A stretch of DNA of 64,000 nt from Anaerobacillus alkalidiazotrophicus (GCF_001866055.1 NZ_MLQS01000001.1:349686-413685); one strand, 5' to 3'. Counted from the stretch's first letter, positions 18,041 to 28,101 are shown. Program-made: numbers and translations. The notes: generated by a model not told the origin, from the sequence alone.

Positions 18041-18275
18041 TATGACCAAAAGTTCTTACTCAACAAAACTGCTCGTTTAAGTTCATTTTTTCACAAACCA
18101 TCTAAAAATGAAGATATTTATTGCACAGTATTTAGTCTACTGCGCAATAAAAGATTCTGTTATAAATGAAAGTTCTTTTAAAGACTGTTTCTACGAGATT
18201 ACTGTTTTGTTTCATAAACTAAAGCAATCTCGTACCTACCGAATAAGAACCGATTGTTGATAACCTGAATTTAAT
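18041..18275. other. Intergenic spacer between convergent genes
   Basis: Contains only a degraded copy of repeat family A around 18130-18175 (CTACTGCGCAATAAAAGATT, TTATAAATGA). No gene seen. Confidence 0.4.
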
Positions 18276-18281
18276 TATAAA

Positions 18282-18320
18282 AAATCCTTACTACCAGCAC
18301 TCAACTGGCAGTAAGGATTT
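18282..18320 (-). terminator. Terminator of yhbH
   Basis: AAATCCTTACTACCAG pairs with CTGGCAGTAAGGATTT (one mismatch), ending ten bases before the yhbH stop; T tract on the minus strand. Confidence 0.85.
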
Positions 18321-18329
18321 CTCCTTTTA

Positions 18330-19502
18330 TTAAACCATCGCTCCTTCTTCTTCCTTCTTAAAGAAGCTCTTCAACGCTCGATACACATCGCCTTTTTCTT
18401 TTAATATATAATGACGGAATCTTTCGTCGTTAATATTTTTGTAGGCGTTCATAAGTGTACTATGACGATTGTATTGGTTCACCTCACCATACCCAAACAT
18501 GCTTGATATTTCCATTAATTCGTTAACGAGCTTTAGGCAACGTGCATTATCGGATGTTAGGTTATCACCATCAGAAAAGTGGAACGGGTAAATGTTATAT
18601 CTTGAAGGCTCATATTTTAAATTTATTAATTCTAATGCCTTTCGGTAAGCACTTGAACAAATCGTACCTCCGCTTTCACCCTTTGAGAAGAAGTCTTCTT
18701 CAGATACTACCTTTGCTTCTGTATGATGTGCTATAAATTCAATGTCTACTGTTTCATATTTCGTACGAAGAAAACGTGTCATCCAAAAGAAAAAGCTACG
18801 TGCCATATATTTTTCCCATTTCCCCATTGATCCTGATGTATCCATCATTGCTAATACAACTGCTTTAGATTCAGGCTTGACGATTTCATTCCACGTTTTA
18901 AACCTTAAGTCATCGTTGTGAATTGGTGCGATTCCTGGTCTACCTTCCATTGCATTTCTCTTAAGAGCTGATAGGATTGTGCGCTTTTTATCAATATTAC
19001 CCATTAATCCTTTTTTACGAATGTCGTTAAATTCAATATCTTCAACAATAATATTATCCTGCTCTTTTTGCTTAAGATTAGGCAGCTCTAATTCCTTAAA
19101 TAACATGTTTTCTAGCTCCATAATTGAAACTTCTGCTTCATAATAATCATCCCCAGCTTGGTCGCCGGCACCTTGGCCTTTTCCTGGACCTTGCTTTTGA
19201 TCTCCACTTCCATCTCTTGCTACAACATCTCCTACTTCGCTGTCTCCATCTCCTTGACCTACATGTTTGTTTTTATCATAGTTATAGCGAATTTTATATT
19301 CATCTAGAGATCTTATTGGGATTTTTATGACGTCTCGGCCGTTGGACATAATAATATTCTCTTCACTAACTAAGTCTGGTAAATTTTTTGTAATTGCGTC
19401 CTGTACTTTTTCCTGATGTCTCTGCTGATCCTGATATCCTTTACGGTGAAGAGACCAATTTTCTTGAGAGACAACATAATTTTTGTCATTACCGCCTTTC
19501 AT
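18330..19502 (-). CDS. yhbH: Sporulation protein YhbH (DUF444)
   Basis: 390 residues, the usual length. The N-terminus has [14 protein letters not shown] and [26 protein letters not shown] elements, a Gly-rich low-complexity linker (about 85-120), and a von Willebrand A-like domain with the MIDAS-type motif [20 protein letters not shown] near residue 217 and [13 protein letters not shown] near 280. YhbH is a sporulation gene regulated with prkA in B. subtilis and DUF444 proteins work alongside PrkA-type AAA+ proteins. Here prkA lies 2.2 kb upstream on the same strand with lepB and a universal stress gene between them, rather than directly adjacent. Confidence 0.93.
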   Translation of the reverse strand: MKGGNDKNYVVSQENWSLHRKGYQDQQRHQEKVQDAITKNLPDLVSEENIIMSNGRDVIKIPIRSLDEYKIRYNYDKNKHVGQGDGDSEVGDVVARDGSGDQKQGPGKGQGAGDQAGDDYYEAEVSIMELENMLFKELELPNLKQKEQDNIIVEDIEFNDIRKKGLMGNIDKKRTILSALKRNAMEGRPGIAPIHNDDLRFKTWNEIVKPESKAVVLAMMDTSGSMGKWEKYMARSFFFWMTRFLRTKYETVDIEFIAHHTEAKVVSEEDFFSKGESGGTICSSAYRKALELINLKYEPSRYNIYPFHFSDGDNLTSDNARCLKLVNELMEISSMFGYGEVNQYNRHSTLMNAYKNINDERFRHYILKEKGDVYRALKSFFKKEEEGAMV

Positions 19503-20129
19503 CCATCATTCCCTCCTCTTTGTCGAATTTATTCCATTACCATTACATTTGGCAGGAATATAGAGCTTAAACATTTTACATTACTAACTAATACTTAATA
19601 CTATTTCTGAAGTTTCAACAAAAAAATTTTTTGGGTTTTAATCACATTTTTGTTATCTCTTGCATATAAATAACTCGACGGAATATAGTTGTGTGAATTT
19701 CTAACATGTCTGAAGAGAAAAATATTTTATTTACTCTATCCTATGCAGAGGCTTACTAGAGTTGACAAGAATTTCTGATATTTCTTTAAATTCTTGTTTG
19801 GACAAGTATCCTAAACAATGAATAAAGGAGTTTATTAAAACGTAATAATCTGGACATGCCGATGTCATCTTTGACCGCAATCTATGTGCTTTTTGCGTCT
19901 GACAGCAACGCTTCGAAGTAGGCTTCCTCGAAGCATTGTTTTGTGCGACGAGTAACCGCAGGAGCAATTGTTTTCCGTGCGACGAGTAACCGCAGGAGCA
20001 AAGTAGCGTGAAGCATAATCAAAGAAGCAAATCCAGAAGTCAGAAACTTGACTGAAGTGATCGAGCTCATAGTCTGCTTGCGCTAGACAGTTTCCGAGTT
20101 AGAAATTTATAAATTCTGATTATAAAGCA
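19503..20129. repeat. Intergenic region with tandem 25-bp repeat and repeat family B, copy 2
   Basis: No gene supported. A 25-bp direct repeat beginning GTGCGACGAGTAACCGCAGG occurs at 19943-19967 and 19977-20001 (34-bp period). Family B copy 2 at 20030-20125 shares CTTGACTGAAGTGATCG, CTAGACAGTTTCCGAGTTAG and AATTTATAAATTCTGAT with the copies near 10028 and 61022, and lies directly behind the lepB terminator. Confidence 0.6.
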
Positions 20130-20156
20130 AAAGATCGCACATGGGGTGCGATCTTT
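20130..20156 (-). terminator. Terminator of lepB
   Basis: AAAGATCGCAC/GTGCGATCTTT, 11-bp perfect stem with a 5-nt loop, overlapping the stop codon. Confidence 0.9.
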
Positions 20157-20742
20157 ATTTAAGTTTTCGAAATTCTTTAATTGGCCAGTATGCAATATCA
20201 GCTTTCCCTACAATGTCATCAAAGGAAATAAAACCAATTTGTCTACTATCAACACTATTACGGCGATTATCACCTAATACAAATAAATGATCTTTCGGTA
20301 CATATTTTTCTCCTGTCAATTCTTCTAAAGTAAAATCATGTGTATATGGATACCTTTTGTATACATCCGTTATTTCCACTAAATAAGGTTCATCTACCGC
20401 TATGCCGTTTACATATAGAACATCATCTTTATATTCAATGAAATCCCCTGGAAGACCAATAACACGCTTAATATAATCTGTAGTTTCGTTAGCATGAAAC
20501 ACAATCATATCGAATCTTTTTGGTGCACCTATACCATATCCAATCTTATTTATTATCACTCTGTCACGATCTTGGATTGTCGGCATCATGGAAGAACCAT
20601 AAACGATATAGTTAGTAAACAAAAAGCCTCGTATCGCCACTACTAATACTAGTACAACCACTAGTGTTTTCGCCCAACTTATGATTTCTTTTTTTACTTT
20701 TTTCCTTTTTTCTATATTTTCTAATCGTCTATTTATCTCCAT
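20155..20742 (-). CDS. lepB: Signal peptidase I
   Basis: Starting at ATG 20742 (GGAAGTGG upstream) the protein has about 195 residues, close to B. subtilis SipS/SipT; the frame is open 30 codons further but that extension lacks family character. A charged N-terminus and one membrane segment (TLVVVLVLVVAIRGFLF) precede the catalytic Ser in YGSSMMPTIQDRDRV, the general-base Lys in YIKRVIGLPGD and the GDNRRNSVDSRQIG box. It removes signal peptides outside the membrane. It lies between yhbH and the universal stress gene, each separated by its own terminator. Confidence 0.95.
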   Translation of the reverse strand: MEINRRLENIEKRKKVKKEIISWAKTLVVVLVLVVAIRGFLFTNYIVYGSSMMPTIQDRDRVIINKIGYGIGAPKRFDMIVFHANETTDYIKRVIGLPGDFIEYKDDVLYVNGIAVDEPYLVEITDVYKRYPYTHDFTLEELTGEKYVPKDHLFVLGDNRRNSVDSRQIGFISFDDIVGKADIAYWPIKEFRKLK

Positions 20743-20901
20743 TTGTCCACTTCCCAAATTTTTAATAAGAAAAATATTAAATATGCGCACGATCAATTTT
20801 CTAAAAATTATTAATATGCTCATTTTTACCATTTTTTATTTATTTAAACGTGGGGTAAATGAAAAATGAACGTTCGTTCCAAGAATTGTCTAAGTTAAAA
20901 A

Positions 20902-20926
20902 ACACCTATCAAAAAAAGATAAGTGT
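20902..20926 (-). terminator. Terminator of universal stress gene
   Basis: ACACCTATC/GATAAGTGT stem followed on the minus strand by TTTTTT. Confidence 0.8.
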
Positions 20927-20935
20927 CTCTATGTA

Positions 20936-21355
20936 TTACTTTACAATCATAACAGGACAGTTTGCTCGCTTAGCCACTTTATGACTAACACTTCCTAAAA
21001 CCATCTCTTGAAGAGTGTTCAGTCCGCGACTTCCAATAACAACTAAATCATATTGATTTTCATTAGCAAATTTCACAATAGTCGGCCCCGGTTCTCCATG
21101 AACTAAATGAAATTTATGAGAGATATCGTCTTTTACTAACATCTCCTCTATCGGTCTAAGTTTTGCCTTTCTTTGCTCAGTTATAACTTTTACATCAAAA
21201 TTACTTAATACATCAGATTTAGATGTTGAACCATCAATAACATAAATAACTTCTATACTACTTTCATTACATATTTTAGATATTGCCAAAGCTTTTTCTG
21301 CTGCACGAATGGAATGTTCAGAGCCATCTGCTGCTAACAATATTTTTTTAAACAT
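20936..21355 (-). CDS. Universal stress protein UspA family
   Basis: 139 residues, a single Usp domain. It starts KKILLAADGSEHSIRAAEKAL and ends with the nucleotide-binding signature GSRGLNTLQEMVLGSVSHK (G-2x-G-9x-G-S), followed by NCPVMIVK. This is the ATP-binding subclass. Such proteins respond to stress or starvation; the client is unknown. The start codon is preceded by GGGGGAGGAA. Located between lepB and prkA, transcribed alone. Confidence 0.93.
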   Translation of the reverse strand: MFKKILLAADGSEHSIRAAEKALAISKICNESSIEVIYVIDGSTSKSDVLSNFDVKVITEQRKAKLRPIEEMLVKDDISHKFHLVHGEPGPTIVKFANENQYDLVVIGSRGLNTLQEMVLGSVSHKVAKRANCPVMIVK

Positions 21356-21648
21356 TGTAATTCCTCCCCCTTTTCAACTCTAATATATTATATCTACTCG
21401 ATAACATGCATTATCCATTTTACTCCAAATAATTGTTTCTTCATACAGTGTTACATCTCCTACTATACTTAATAAATTTTAATAATTTTTTCTCGACTTG
21501 AAACAAGCTAATACTACAGATTTTTTATCTTTTCAAGAATACAAAGTCAAAAGAATACTTGAACAACAGCATACCTTTTACAGTGCTCCCTTCCTTAATA
21601 AGAGGAAAGATAATAGGCTTTAATAATTTTCAATTTCCCAACTTAAAA
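21356..21648. other. AT-rich intergenic region downstream of prkA
   Basis: No gene, repeat or RNA recognised apart from the prkA terminator at its right edge and the usp promoter region. Confidence 0.4.
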
Positions 21649-21704
21649 AAGTTGACTCTATAGTATCAGTTCTTGTGAAAAAAACTGATACTATGAGTCA
21701 ACTT
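21649..21704 (-). terminator. Long hairpin terminator of prkA
   Basis: A stem of about 22 bp (AAGTTGACTC.ATAGTATCAGTT with its complement, few mismatches) with an 11-nt loop, ending a few bases before the prkA stop. Confidence 0.85.
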
Positions 21705-21710
21705 CCTCAT

Positions 21711-23606
21711 TTATCTATTTAACAAACTACCTACATAACGTAGCAATTCATTAGCTGATACAGAATTGTATCCATGCTCGTCGATAAGTCTTGCAATTAC
21801 TTCATTAACCTTTTTCAGCTGATTTTCGTCAGGTGTTTTGGTCGATGTAGTAATCTTGACTACGTCTTTGAGATCAGCAAATAACTTCTTCTGTATAGCC
21901 TCTCTTAAGCGCTCATGTGAATTATAATCAAATCTCTTTCCTTTACGAGCATAAGCGGAAATTCGAATGAGTATTTCTTCCCGGAATGCTTTTTTCGCAT
22001 TTTCTGAAATGCCAATTTGTTCTTCAATTGAACGCATTAACTTTTCATCTGGATTCATCTCATCTCCAGTTAATGGATCACGCAGTTTATTTTTATTACA
22101 AAATGCTTCAACATTATCTAAATAGTTATCCATCAACGTCTTAGCTGACTCTTCATAAGAATAAACAAATGCCTTTTGAACTTCTTTCTTTGCAATTTCA
22201 TCATATTCTTTTCTTGCTACAGAAATGAAATTAATGTATCTTTCACGGTCTTCTTTAGATATAGATGCATGTTGATCTAATCCTTCTTTTATAGAACGTA
22301 ATACATCCAATGCATTAATTGACGATAGTTCTTTGCGAATTATTGCCGAGGAAATACGATTAATGACATAACGTGGGTCGATTCCTGTCATACCTTCATC
22401 TTGGTATTCCTTTTTCATTTCCTCAACGTCTTGTGTATTGAATCCTTCGACAGTTTGCCCGTCATAAAGCTTAAGTTTCTTGAGAACATCTACGCCTTGT
22501 TTCTTTGATTCTTTGAGCCTTGTTAAAATAGTAAAGATAGCAGCAACCCTTAATGCATGTGGAGCAATATGAACATCAGAAATATCACTATCTTTAATCA
22601 TCTTCTTATAAATCTTTTCTTCTTCAGAAACTCTTAAGTTATAAGGGATTGGCATAACAATAATTCTCGAATGAAGGGCTTCATTTTTCTTATTTGAGAT
22701 AAATGATTTATACTCTGCTTCATTCGTATGAGCTACGATCATTTCATCTGCTGAGATTAAAGCAAATCTACCGGCTTTAAAGTTCCCTTCTTGGGTTAAT
22801 GATAATAAATGCCATAAAAACTTCTCATCACACTTCAACATTTCTTGGAATTCCATTAAACCACGGTTAGCTTTATTTAGTTCACCATCAAATCGGTAGG
22901 CACGTGGATCTGACTCTGAACCATACTCAGCAATCGTTGAAAAGTCGATACTTCCAGTTAAATCCGCTATATCTTGAGACTTTGGATCTGATGGACTGAA
23001 TGTACCAATACCAACACGGCGATCCTCTGAAAGCAAAATTCTTTGGACGATCACATCTTCAATTACACCGCCATACTCCTGTTCCAAGCGCATCATATTG
23101 AGAGGAGAGAGGTTCCCTTCTACCTTTATTCCATATTCATTATAAAAATCTTCCCTTAAATGATGAGGGATTAAGTGCAATGGATCTTCATGCATTGGGC
23201 AGCCTTTAATGGCATAAATAGCACCATCTTCAGATCGAGAGTATTTCTCTAAACCTCTTTTCAGCATTGAAACTAAGGTTGATTTACCGCCACTAACAGG
23301 TCCCATTAGTAATAAAATACGCTTTCTAACATCTAACCTTTTAGCTGCTGAATGAAAATATTCTTCTACCAACCTCTCGATAGCTTCTTCTAATCCATAG
23401 ATTTCATTGCTAAAGAACTTATAACTTTTCTTCCCATCAACCTCTTCAATGCCAGCATCCTTTATCATATTATAAATACGAGAATGTGCTGTCTGCGCAA
23501 CCTCAGGCTTCTTTTTAATGATTTCTAAATATTCACGGAACGTACCTTCCCAAGTAAGTCGTTTCTCTTCTTCTCGAAACTCTTTAAGTCTATCTAAGAT
23601 ACTCAT
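21711..23606 (-). CDS. prkA: PrkA, AAA+ serine protein kinase / protease-like sporulation factor
   Basis: 631 residues, exactly the standard length. The N-terminal AAA+ PrkA domain contains Walker A GPVSGGKST (residues 102-110) and conserved EYGSESDPRAYRFDGELNKANRGLMEFQEML. The C-terminal half has the PrkA domain (GMTGIDPRYVINRISSA and later KRFDYNSHERLREAI). PrkA is induced in mother cells and affects sporulation through the sigma-K pathway; recent work treats it as an AAA+ Lon-like protease rather than a kinase. GGGAGGAGG upstream of the ATG gives a strong ribosome site. Followed by usp, lepB and yhbH on the same strand. Confidence 0.96.
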   Translation of the reverse strand: MSILDRLKEFREEEKRLTWEGTFREYLEIIKKKPEVAQTAHSRIYNMIKDAGIEEVDGKKSYKFFSNEIYGLEEAIERLVEEYFHSAAKRLDVRKRILLLMGPVSGGKSTLVSMLKRGLEKYSRSEDGAIYAIKGCPMHEDPLHLIPHHLREDFYNEYGIKVEGNLSPLNMMRLEQEYGGVIEDVIVQRILLSEDRRVGIGTFSPSDPKSQDIADLTGSIDFSTIAEYGSESDPRAYRFDGELNKANRGLMEFQEMLKCDEKFLWHLLSLTQEGNFKAGRFALISADEMIVAHTNEAEYKSFISNKKNEALHSRIIVMPIPYNLRVSEEEKIYKKMIKDSDISDVHIAPHALRVAAIFTILTRLKESKKQGVDVLKKLKLYDGQTVEGFNTQDVEEMKKEYQDEGMTGIDPRYVINRISSAIIRKELSSINALDVLRSIKEGLDQHASISKEDRERYINFISVARKEYDEIAKKEVQKAFVYSYEESAKTLMDNYLDNVEAFCNKNKLRDPLTGDEMNPDEKLMRSIEEQIGISENAKKAFREEILIRISAYARKGKRFDYNSHERLREAIQKKLFADLKDVVKITTSTKTPDENQLKKVNEVIARLIDEHGYNSVSANELLRYVGSLLNR

Positions 23607-23819
23607 TAAATCCTCCTCCCAATCTATCTGCTTAAATTACGTACTTGATTTAATACTATGCGCTAAATAACTTGTTCATTCACTAATCACCTTATTCCAT
23701 ATAAAAAAAATAACAGTTCTAAAGTCTAAAATGCTAAAATAAAAAGTAGTTTTTATTATTAATCGCTACTAAAGGACTAGAAAATCAAGTCTAGTGGTAG
23801 TAAAAAATTTCTAGAAAGA

Positions 23820-25694
23820 GTGAGTTTGTTGGGAAAAATCCTAGGTTTTTTTCTTATTTTGATCTTTATTAGCGTTTTTTCATTTTCCTTCATTGGTTTT
23901 TCAAATGAGTTAAGTCAAGTTCAGACTATAGAAAGCCTTTTAGGAGAAAAAGTAACTACTTATGATTTTTCTCTACATAATAATAGCTATATATATGATT
24001 CAAACGGGGATATAATTTCTGAAATTTATAGAGAGGAAAATCGTATTTATATTTCTTATGATGAGATACCACCATACTTTATCGAAGCAATTATTGCCAC
24101 AGAAGATCGACAATTTTTTTCACATAAAGGTTTTGATATAACTGGTATTGCTAGAGCTTTTTTGGTGAATGTTGAAAACCAATCAGTTGAGCAAGGCGGA
24201 AGTACACTTACACAACAGTTAGTTAAAAATATTTATTTAACAAATGACCGTACTTACAATCGTAAACTTACAGAATTGTTGTACGCCTTTCAGGTTGAAA
24301 AAATGTTTTCAAAAGAAAAAATTCTTGAACTTTATCTAAATGCAATATTTTTCCAAAATGGCGTTTATGGTATCGAAGCTGCCAGTCAATTTTATTTATC
24401 GCGTTCTGTTAGTGAACTTTCATTAGCTGAAGTAGCCTATTTACTTGCAATACCAAACAATCCGACTCATTATAATCCTTTTATCAACCCCGGTAATACA
24501 ACCGAAAGAAAAAACTGGATATTAACTAAAATGCTGGAACTACAATTCATCACGAAAGAGCAGCACAATGCTGCTAGAGATAGAAAAATAACATTAAACC
24601 CATCAAAAAAAATCGATCTCTATCCAGATTACGTAACCTATATCCATTATGAACTTGAACAATTAGTTGGGGAAAAAGAGGGATATAATCAAAAGATTGA
24701 ACGTGCCTCTACAAATGAGCATAAAAATCAATATATAAGCCGTCGCAAAAAACGTGTAGAGGAACTGCTTTCAAGCGGCATTGACATTCATACATCACTT
24801 CAACCAAAAAAGCAAGAGAATATTTACCAGGTCATCGCTAAGCACATCCCCAATCAGAGTATACAAGGTGCTGCCGTCATAATTGATCATCGCTCAAACA
24901 ATATTGTTGCAATTAGTGGTGGAAAACAATACAAAAAGTTTGATTTCCATCGTGGTTTTCAAGCATTTCGCCAACCAGGATCATCTATAAAATCACTACT
25001 AGTATTTGGTCCATATTTATCAGAAAGGAATAGCTCAATCAATAATTCCATTAACGCTTCGAATTTTTGTGAAAATGGTTATTGTCCAAGAAATTACGGT
25101 GGGACTATCTATGGAAATGTAAGGTTAGAAACTGCCTTTAAACATTCTTACAATACAGCTGCTGTTCGAATGCTTGACCAAATAGGGATCGAAACGGCTT
25201 TTTCTTACTTCTCTAAATTGGGTTTCACAAAAATAGTTGAAGAGGATTTCAACTTACCTTCAGCCTTAGGTGGACTCACATATGGCGTGAGCCCGTTAGA
25301 AATGACAACAGCCTACACTATATTTGCCAATGACGGGATGTTCCAAAAAGCAAGGGGCATTGAGAAGGTATTGGATTCAAACGGAAAAGTATTACTAGAG
25401 TGGGATAAACAGCCACAGCAAGTATGGAATAAAGAAACCAATTCTAAAATGAGAAGTTTACTAAATAAAGTCATCACTGAAGGAACAGCAAGAAAAGCTT
25501 ACTTTAACTCCGGGAATAATTTTATTGGAGGGAAAACAGGGACAACCAACGCTTTTTTTGACCTTTGGTTTATCGGACTTAATGAAGAGTATACAACAGG
25601 AGTTTGGGTTGGGTACGATCAACCGAAAAGCCTATCTCATATAAATTCACGTGCTCCTCATTTACTCATTTGGCGCGATTTAATGCAAGACTAA
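23820..25694 (+). CDS. Class A penicillin-binding protein (glycosyltransferase-transpeptidase)
   Basis: 624 residues, close to B. subtilis PbpD in length. One N-terminal membrane anchor (about 7-27) is followed by the GT51 glycosyltransferase domain with catalytic Glu in ATEDRQFFSHKG (about 93-104), GGSTLTQQLVKN and KEKILELYLNAIFF. The transpeptidase domain carries SxxK as PGSSIKSL, SxN as SYN in KHSYNTAAVRML, and KTGT in GGKTGTTNAFFDLWFIG, so both activities should be intact. The start is uncertain: GTG at 23820 sits too close to AAAGAG; TTG at 23826 or 23829 may be used. It stands alone, divergent from prkA. Confidence 0.93.
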   Translation: MSLLGKILGFFLILIFISVFSFSFIGFSNELSQVQTIESLLGEKVTTYDFSLHNNSYIYDSNGDIISEIYREENRIYISYDEIPPYFIEAIIATEDRQFFSHKGFDITGIARAFLVNVENQSVEQGGSTLTQQLVKNIYLTNDRTYNRKLTELLYAFQVEKMFSKEKILELYLNAIFFQNGVYGIEAASQFYLSRSVSELSLAEVAYLLAIPNNPTHYNPFINPGNTTERKNWILTKMLELQFITKEQHNAARDRKITLNPSKKIDLYPDYVTYIHYELEQLVGEKEGYNQKIERASTNEHKNQYISRRKKRVEELLSSGIDIHTSLQPKKQENIYQVIAKHIPNQSIQGAAVIIDHRSNNIVAISGGKQYKKFDFHRGFQAFRQPGSSIKSLLVFGPYLSERNSSINNSINASNFCENGYCPRNYGGTIYGNVRLETAFKHSYNTAAVRMLDQIGIETAFSYFSKLGFTKIVEEDFNLPSALGGLTYGVSPLEMTTAYTIFANDGMFQKARGIEKVLDSNGKVLLEWDKQPQQVWNKETNSKMRSLLNKVITEGTARKAYFNSGNNFIGGKTGTTNAFFDLWFIGLNEEYTTGVWVGYDQPKSLSHINSRAPHLLIWRDLMQD

Positions 25695-25698
25695 ATCC

Positions 25699-25749
25699 AA
25701 AAAATGTAGAATATTAGATTATTCGAAAAACTAACATTCTACATTTTTT
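25699..25749. terminator. Bidirectional terminator between PBP and YufK-like gene
   Basis: AAAAAATGTAGAAT/ATTCTACATTTTTT, 14-bp perfect stem between convergent genes. Confidence 0.85.
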
Positions 25750-26307
25750 CTAAATTGGCAAACTTGCTAAAAAACTGTTATACAGTTTGGTCATGGCATA
25801 TGATACTGAAAGAACAAACGCAAACCAAAAAAAGACGTGAAAAAAAACCATGCCTATTAAGCCAATCGAAGATAAAGACGAACTCACTTTATAAACAAAG
25901 AAAACAAAGTAACTAAGGGTAACTACTATTAAAATGATCAGAATAAACATTATATGATAAAACAAAAATAATGATACGACACTACCTACTAGGTAAAGCC
26001 AAGAGCCTGATCGAATTTTTGTTAGCTCTACTCCCTCTTTATCATTTGAAAAAAATAGAAGTGAAAGTTCAATCATTGTATTAGCAATCAGCTTTAAAGC
26101 TGCAAATACCATGAAGAAAAATAATAAAAGTAAAAATAATAGTGTTAATTTTATCCCACTCTCAGAAAACACTTCCGTCATTCCTTGGTAAACACCTAAA
26201 TCATACAGCTTTTGAATAATGATTCCTTCGACATATAAAGATAAGGAAGTACTAAACAGAATAATTGAAATTAACGGGAAATGGCTAGTTAAATATGTAT
26301 TTTTCAA
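25750..26307 (-). CDS. YufK-like (DUF5366) membrane protein
   Basis: 185 residues with five hydrophobic segments. The opening KNTYLTSHFPLISIILFSTSLS followed by YEGIIIQKLYDLGVYQGM-like sequence matches, from memory, the YufK/DUF5366 family of uncharacterised Bacillus membrane proteins; the length agrees. No catalytic residues are evident. It lies downstream of trmL on the same strand but behind the trmL terminator. The start ATG at 26307 has only a weak Shine-Dalgarno. Confidence 0.7.
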   Translation of the reverse strand: MKNTYLTSHFPLISIILFSTSLSLYVEGIIIQKLYDLGVYQGMTEVFSESGIKLTLLFLLLLFFFMVFAALKLIANTMIELSLLFFSNDKEGVELTKIRSGSWLYLVGSVVSLFLFYHIMFILIILIVVTLSYFVFFVYKVSSSLSSIGLIGMVFFHVFFWFAFVLSVSYAMTKLYNSFLASLPI

Positions 26308-26339
26308 AAAAAATCTTTCCTTTACTTTAAGTATCCTGA

Positions 26340-26370
26340 AAAAGAGCTGACGTGTAATGTCAGCTCTTTT
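26340..26370 (-). terminator. Terminator of trmL
   Basis: AAAAGAGCTGAC/GTCAGCTCTTTT, 12-bp perfect stem. Confidence 0.9.
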
Positions 26371-26372
26371 GT

Positions 26373-26846
26373 TTAAGTTAAATCCGGAAAATTCCGTTGT
26401 CGTAATGCCTCATACACTAATATAGCTGCAGTATTTGAAAGGTTTAAAGAACGAATTTTATCTGATTGCGGAATACGTAAACAACGGTCTATATTCGCAT
26501 CTAATAAATCCTTAGGTAAACCTGTTGTTTCACGACCAAATACGAAGAAATGATCACTCTCTAAATTACTATAATCGAAATCAGTATAATTTTTCTTTCC
26601 TACTGTTTCAATAAAGTAAAAGTTTGCCTCTGGGAAAGTTTCAAATAATTCATCCATCGAATCATAATAATTAATTTTTACATTTGGCCAATAGTCGCAC
26701 CCTGCTCTTTTAAGCATTTTATCGTCTGTTGAAAATCCTAATGGCCGAATTAAATGTAATGACGTATTAGTCCCTGCACAAGTACGAGCAATATTTCCTG
26801 TGTTTGCTGGGATTTCGGGTTGATATAAAACGATATGTAATCCCAT
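26373..26846 (-). CDS. trmL: tRNA (cytidine/uridine-34 2'-O)-methyltransferase TrmL
   Basis: With the start at ATG 26846 (GAGGTG eight bases upstream) it has 157 residues, the normal TrmL/CspR length; the frame is open eight codons further. SPOUT-fold motifs are all present: HIVLYQPEIPANTGNIARTC at the N-terminus, FVFGRETTGLPKDLLD near 95-110, and RIPQSDKIRSLNLSNTAAILVYEALRQ at the C-terminus, which form the trefoil knot binding S-adenosylmethionine. It methylates the wobble nucleotide of tRNA-Leu isoacceptors. In B. subtilis the gene (cspR) likewise sits beside yhbB and queG. Confidence 0.96.
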   Translation of the reverse strand: MGLHIVLYQPEIPANTGNIARTCAGTNTSLHLIRPLGFSTDDKMLKRAGCDYWPNVKINYYDSMDELFETFPEANFYFIETVGKKNYTDFDYSNLESDHFFVFGRETTGLPKDLLDANIDRCLRIPQSDKIRSLNLSNTAAILVYEALRQRNFPDLT

Positions 26847-27075
26847 TTTTTCACCTCTATTTCTTAACAAATTATCCTTTTATTATGCTTAGGAAAACTT
26901 TGGCTTTTCACCAAGTCCTAAATAGCGGAAAGCTTTAGTTTTAATTTCTTATGGCGCAAAGAAAAACTCCCACTGAAGGAAGTCTTTTTATTATAGCATT
27001 TCCAACTAGTTAGGAAAAAGATAATTTTTTTAACGTATTATAGCCAGAGGCCTCCTTCCTTTAAAATATACCCAT
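26847..27075. other. Intergenic region between yhbB and trmL
   Basis: No gene recognised. Carries the trmL upstream region and short AT-rich inverted repeats only. Confidence 0.4.
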
Positions 27076-27119
27076 AAAAAAAGAGGTACTAGTTGTGTTT
27101 AACTGATTACAACTAGTAC
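27076..27119 (-). terminator. Terminator of yhbB
   Basis: GTACTAGTTGT/ACAACTAGTAC stem; on the minus strand followed by TCTTTTTTTATG. Confidence 0.85.
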
Positions 27120-27210
27120 TGCTAAATTATCTTAATTTAATAAATTTCATATTGAAATTCCTAATATACTATTATAGTTACACCAAACCGGTCGTAATTA
27201 TGAAATATAC

Positions 27211-28101
27211 TCATTCAATAATGTGAAAGAATTTATACTTTATATTCGGAGTCCAGGCAGTAGAATCTTCGTAAGCCCAATACCTCATTCGACTATTTGT
27301 TGTTTGTGCATTGACTAACGGCATATTATTCTCATCTTTTGCAACAACAATTGTTGTATGTTGCCATCTACCATCTCCACTAAAATCATAACAAATAACG
27401 TCACCTTTTAGTAATTCCTCAGGTTTTGATACTTCTTTAGCTCTTAGGCCAACTTTTGATCCACTTAAATGCCAACGTAATGAATGGGCAACTGCCCAAC
27501 TAAAGCTCCAATTTTTATTACGATACCACCAACCTTTGCTACGATTTGGATGCCCCGTCATCGGAGTACCTCCTGCATGGATACACTGGGAAACAAAGTT
27601 AGTGCAATTATTCTCAAATTTTTTATAGTTAGGATTGTAACCATTCCACCACCGTTCAGCATAACGTACAGCTTCTAGTCGTGAGTATGCGTATCTATAT
27701 TCTTCTTCTAAACCGTCACGCTCTTGGGTTGGTGGTAACTCGTTGTTCAGTAATAGTTTTTCATTTAAACGGCAATAATCATCGATTAATTCTTCTGCTG
27801 AGAAAATTGCCCGCCTTTCTTCTTGCCTTTCTTCCATATAAAACTTACTTTTTTGTTTTATGAGATGCTGATAATGTACTATATAATCAACTTGTCTAAG
27901 ACCATCAATTTTTTGTGCACTAATGACCCTACCATCAACAATCGATTTAACTATTTTAGCTCCCCTATCTTCTAAACCATCCTGTTTTCTTTGAAAAGAT
28001 TGTTGTTCATCTTCTCTTATATAACCATTTCTTGCAACATTCATAGTATATGAACTATTTAACAACTTAATATGTTCTTTTAGCTCATTTAACCAGCTCA
28101 T
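27211..28101 (-). CDS. yhbB: Amidase-domain protein YhbB (amidase_6)
   Basis: 296 residues. The C-terminal half is a papain-like amidase domain (PF12671): AVRYAERWWNGYNPNYKKFENNCTNFVSQC with the candidate catalytic Cys in NCTNF (about 175), and the candidate His in GRWQHTTIVVA near 250. The N-terminal 150 residues are helical and poorly conserved. No signal peptide is evident, so a cytosolic or mother-cell role is likely; the family is mostly found in spore formers. GGAGAGG upstream supports the ATG. Order yhbB-trmL and queG nearby matches B. subtilis, but ogt lies between yhbB and queG here. Confidence 0.9.
   Translation of the reverse strand: MSWLNELKEHIKLLNSSYTMNVARNGYIREDEQQSFQRKQDGLEDRGAKIVKSIVDGRVISAQKIDGLRQVDYIVHYQHLIKQKSKFYMEERQEERRAIFSAEELIDDYCRLNEKLLLNNELPPTQERDGLEEEYRYAYSRLEAVRYAERWWNGYNPNYKKFENNCTNFVSQCIHAGGTPMTGHPNRSKGWWYRNKNWSFSWAVAHSLRWHLSGSKVGLRAKEVSKPEELLKGDVICYDFSGDGRWQHTTIVVAKDENNMPLVNAQTTNSRMRYWAYEDSTAWTPNIKYKFFHIIE

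Noticed and set aside
19731..20070. ORFs of 60-78 residues between yhbH and lepB
   Set aside because: They overlap the dispersed and tandem repeats and have no ribosome sites or family character.
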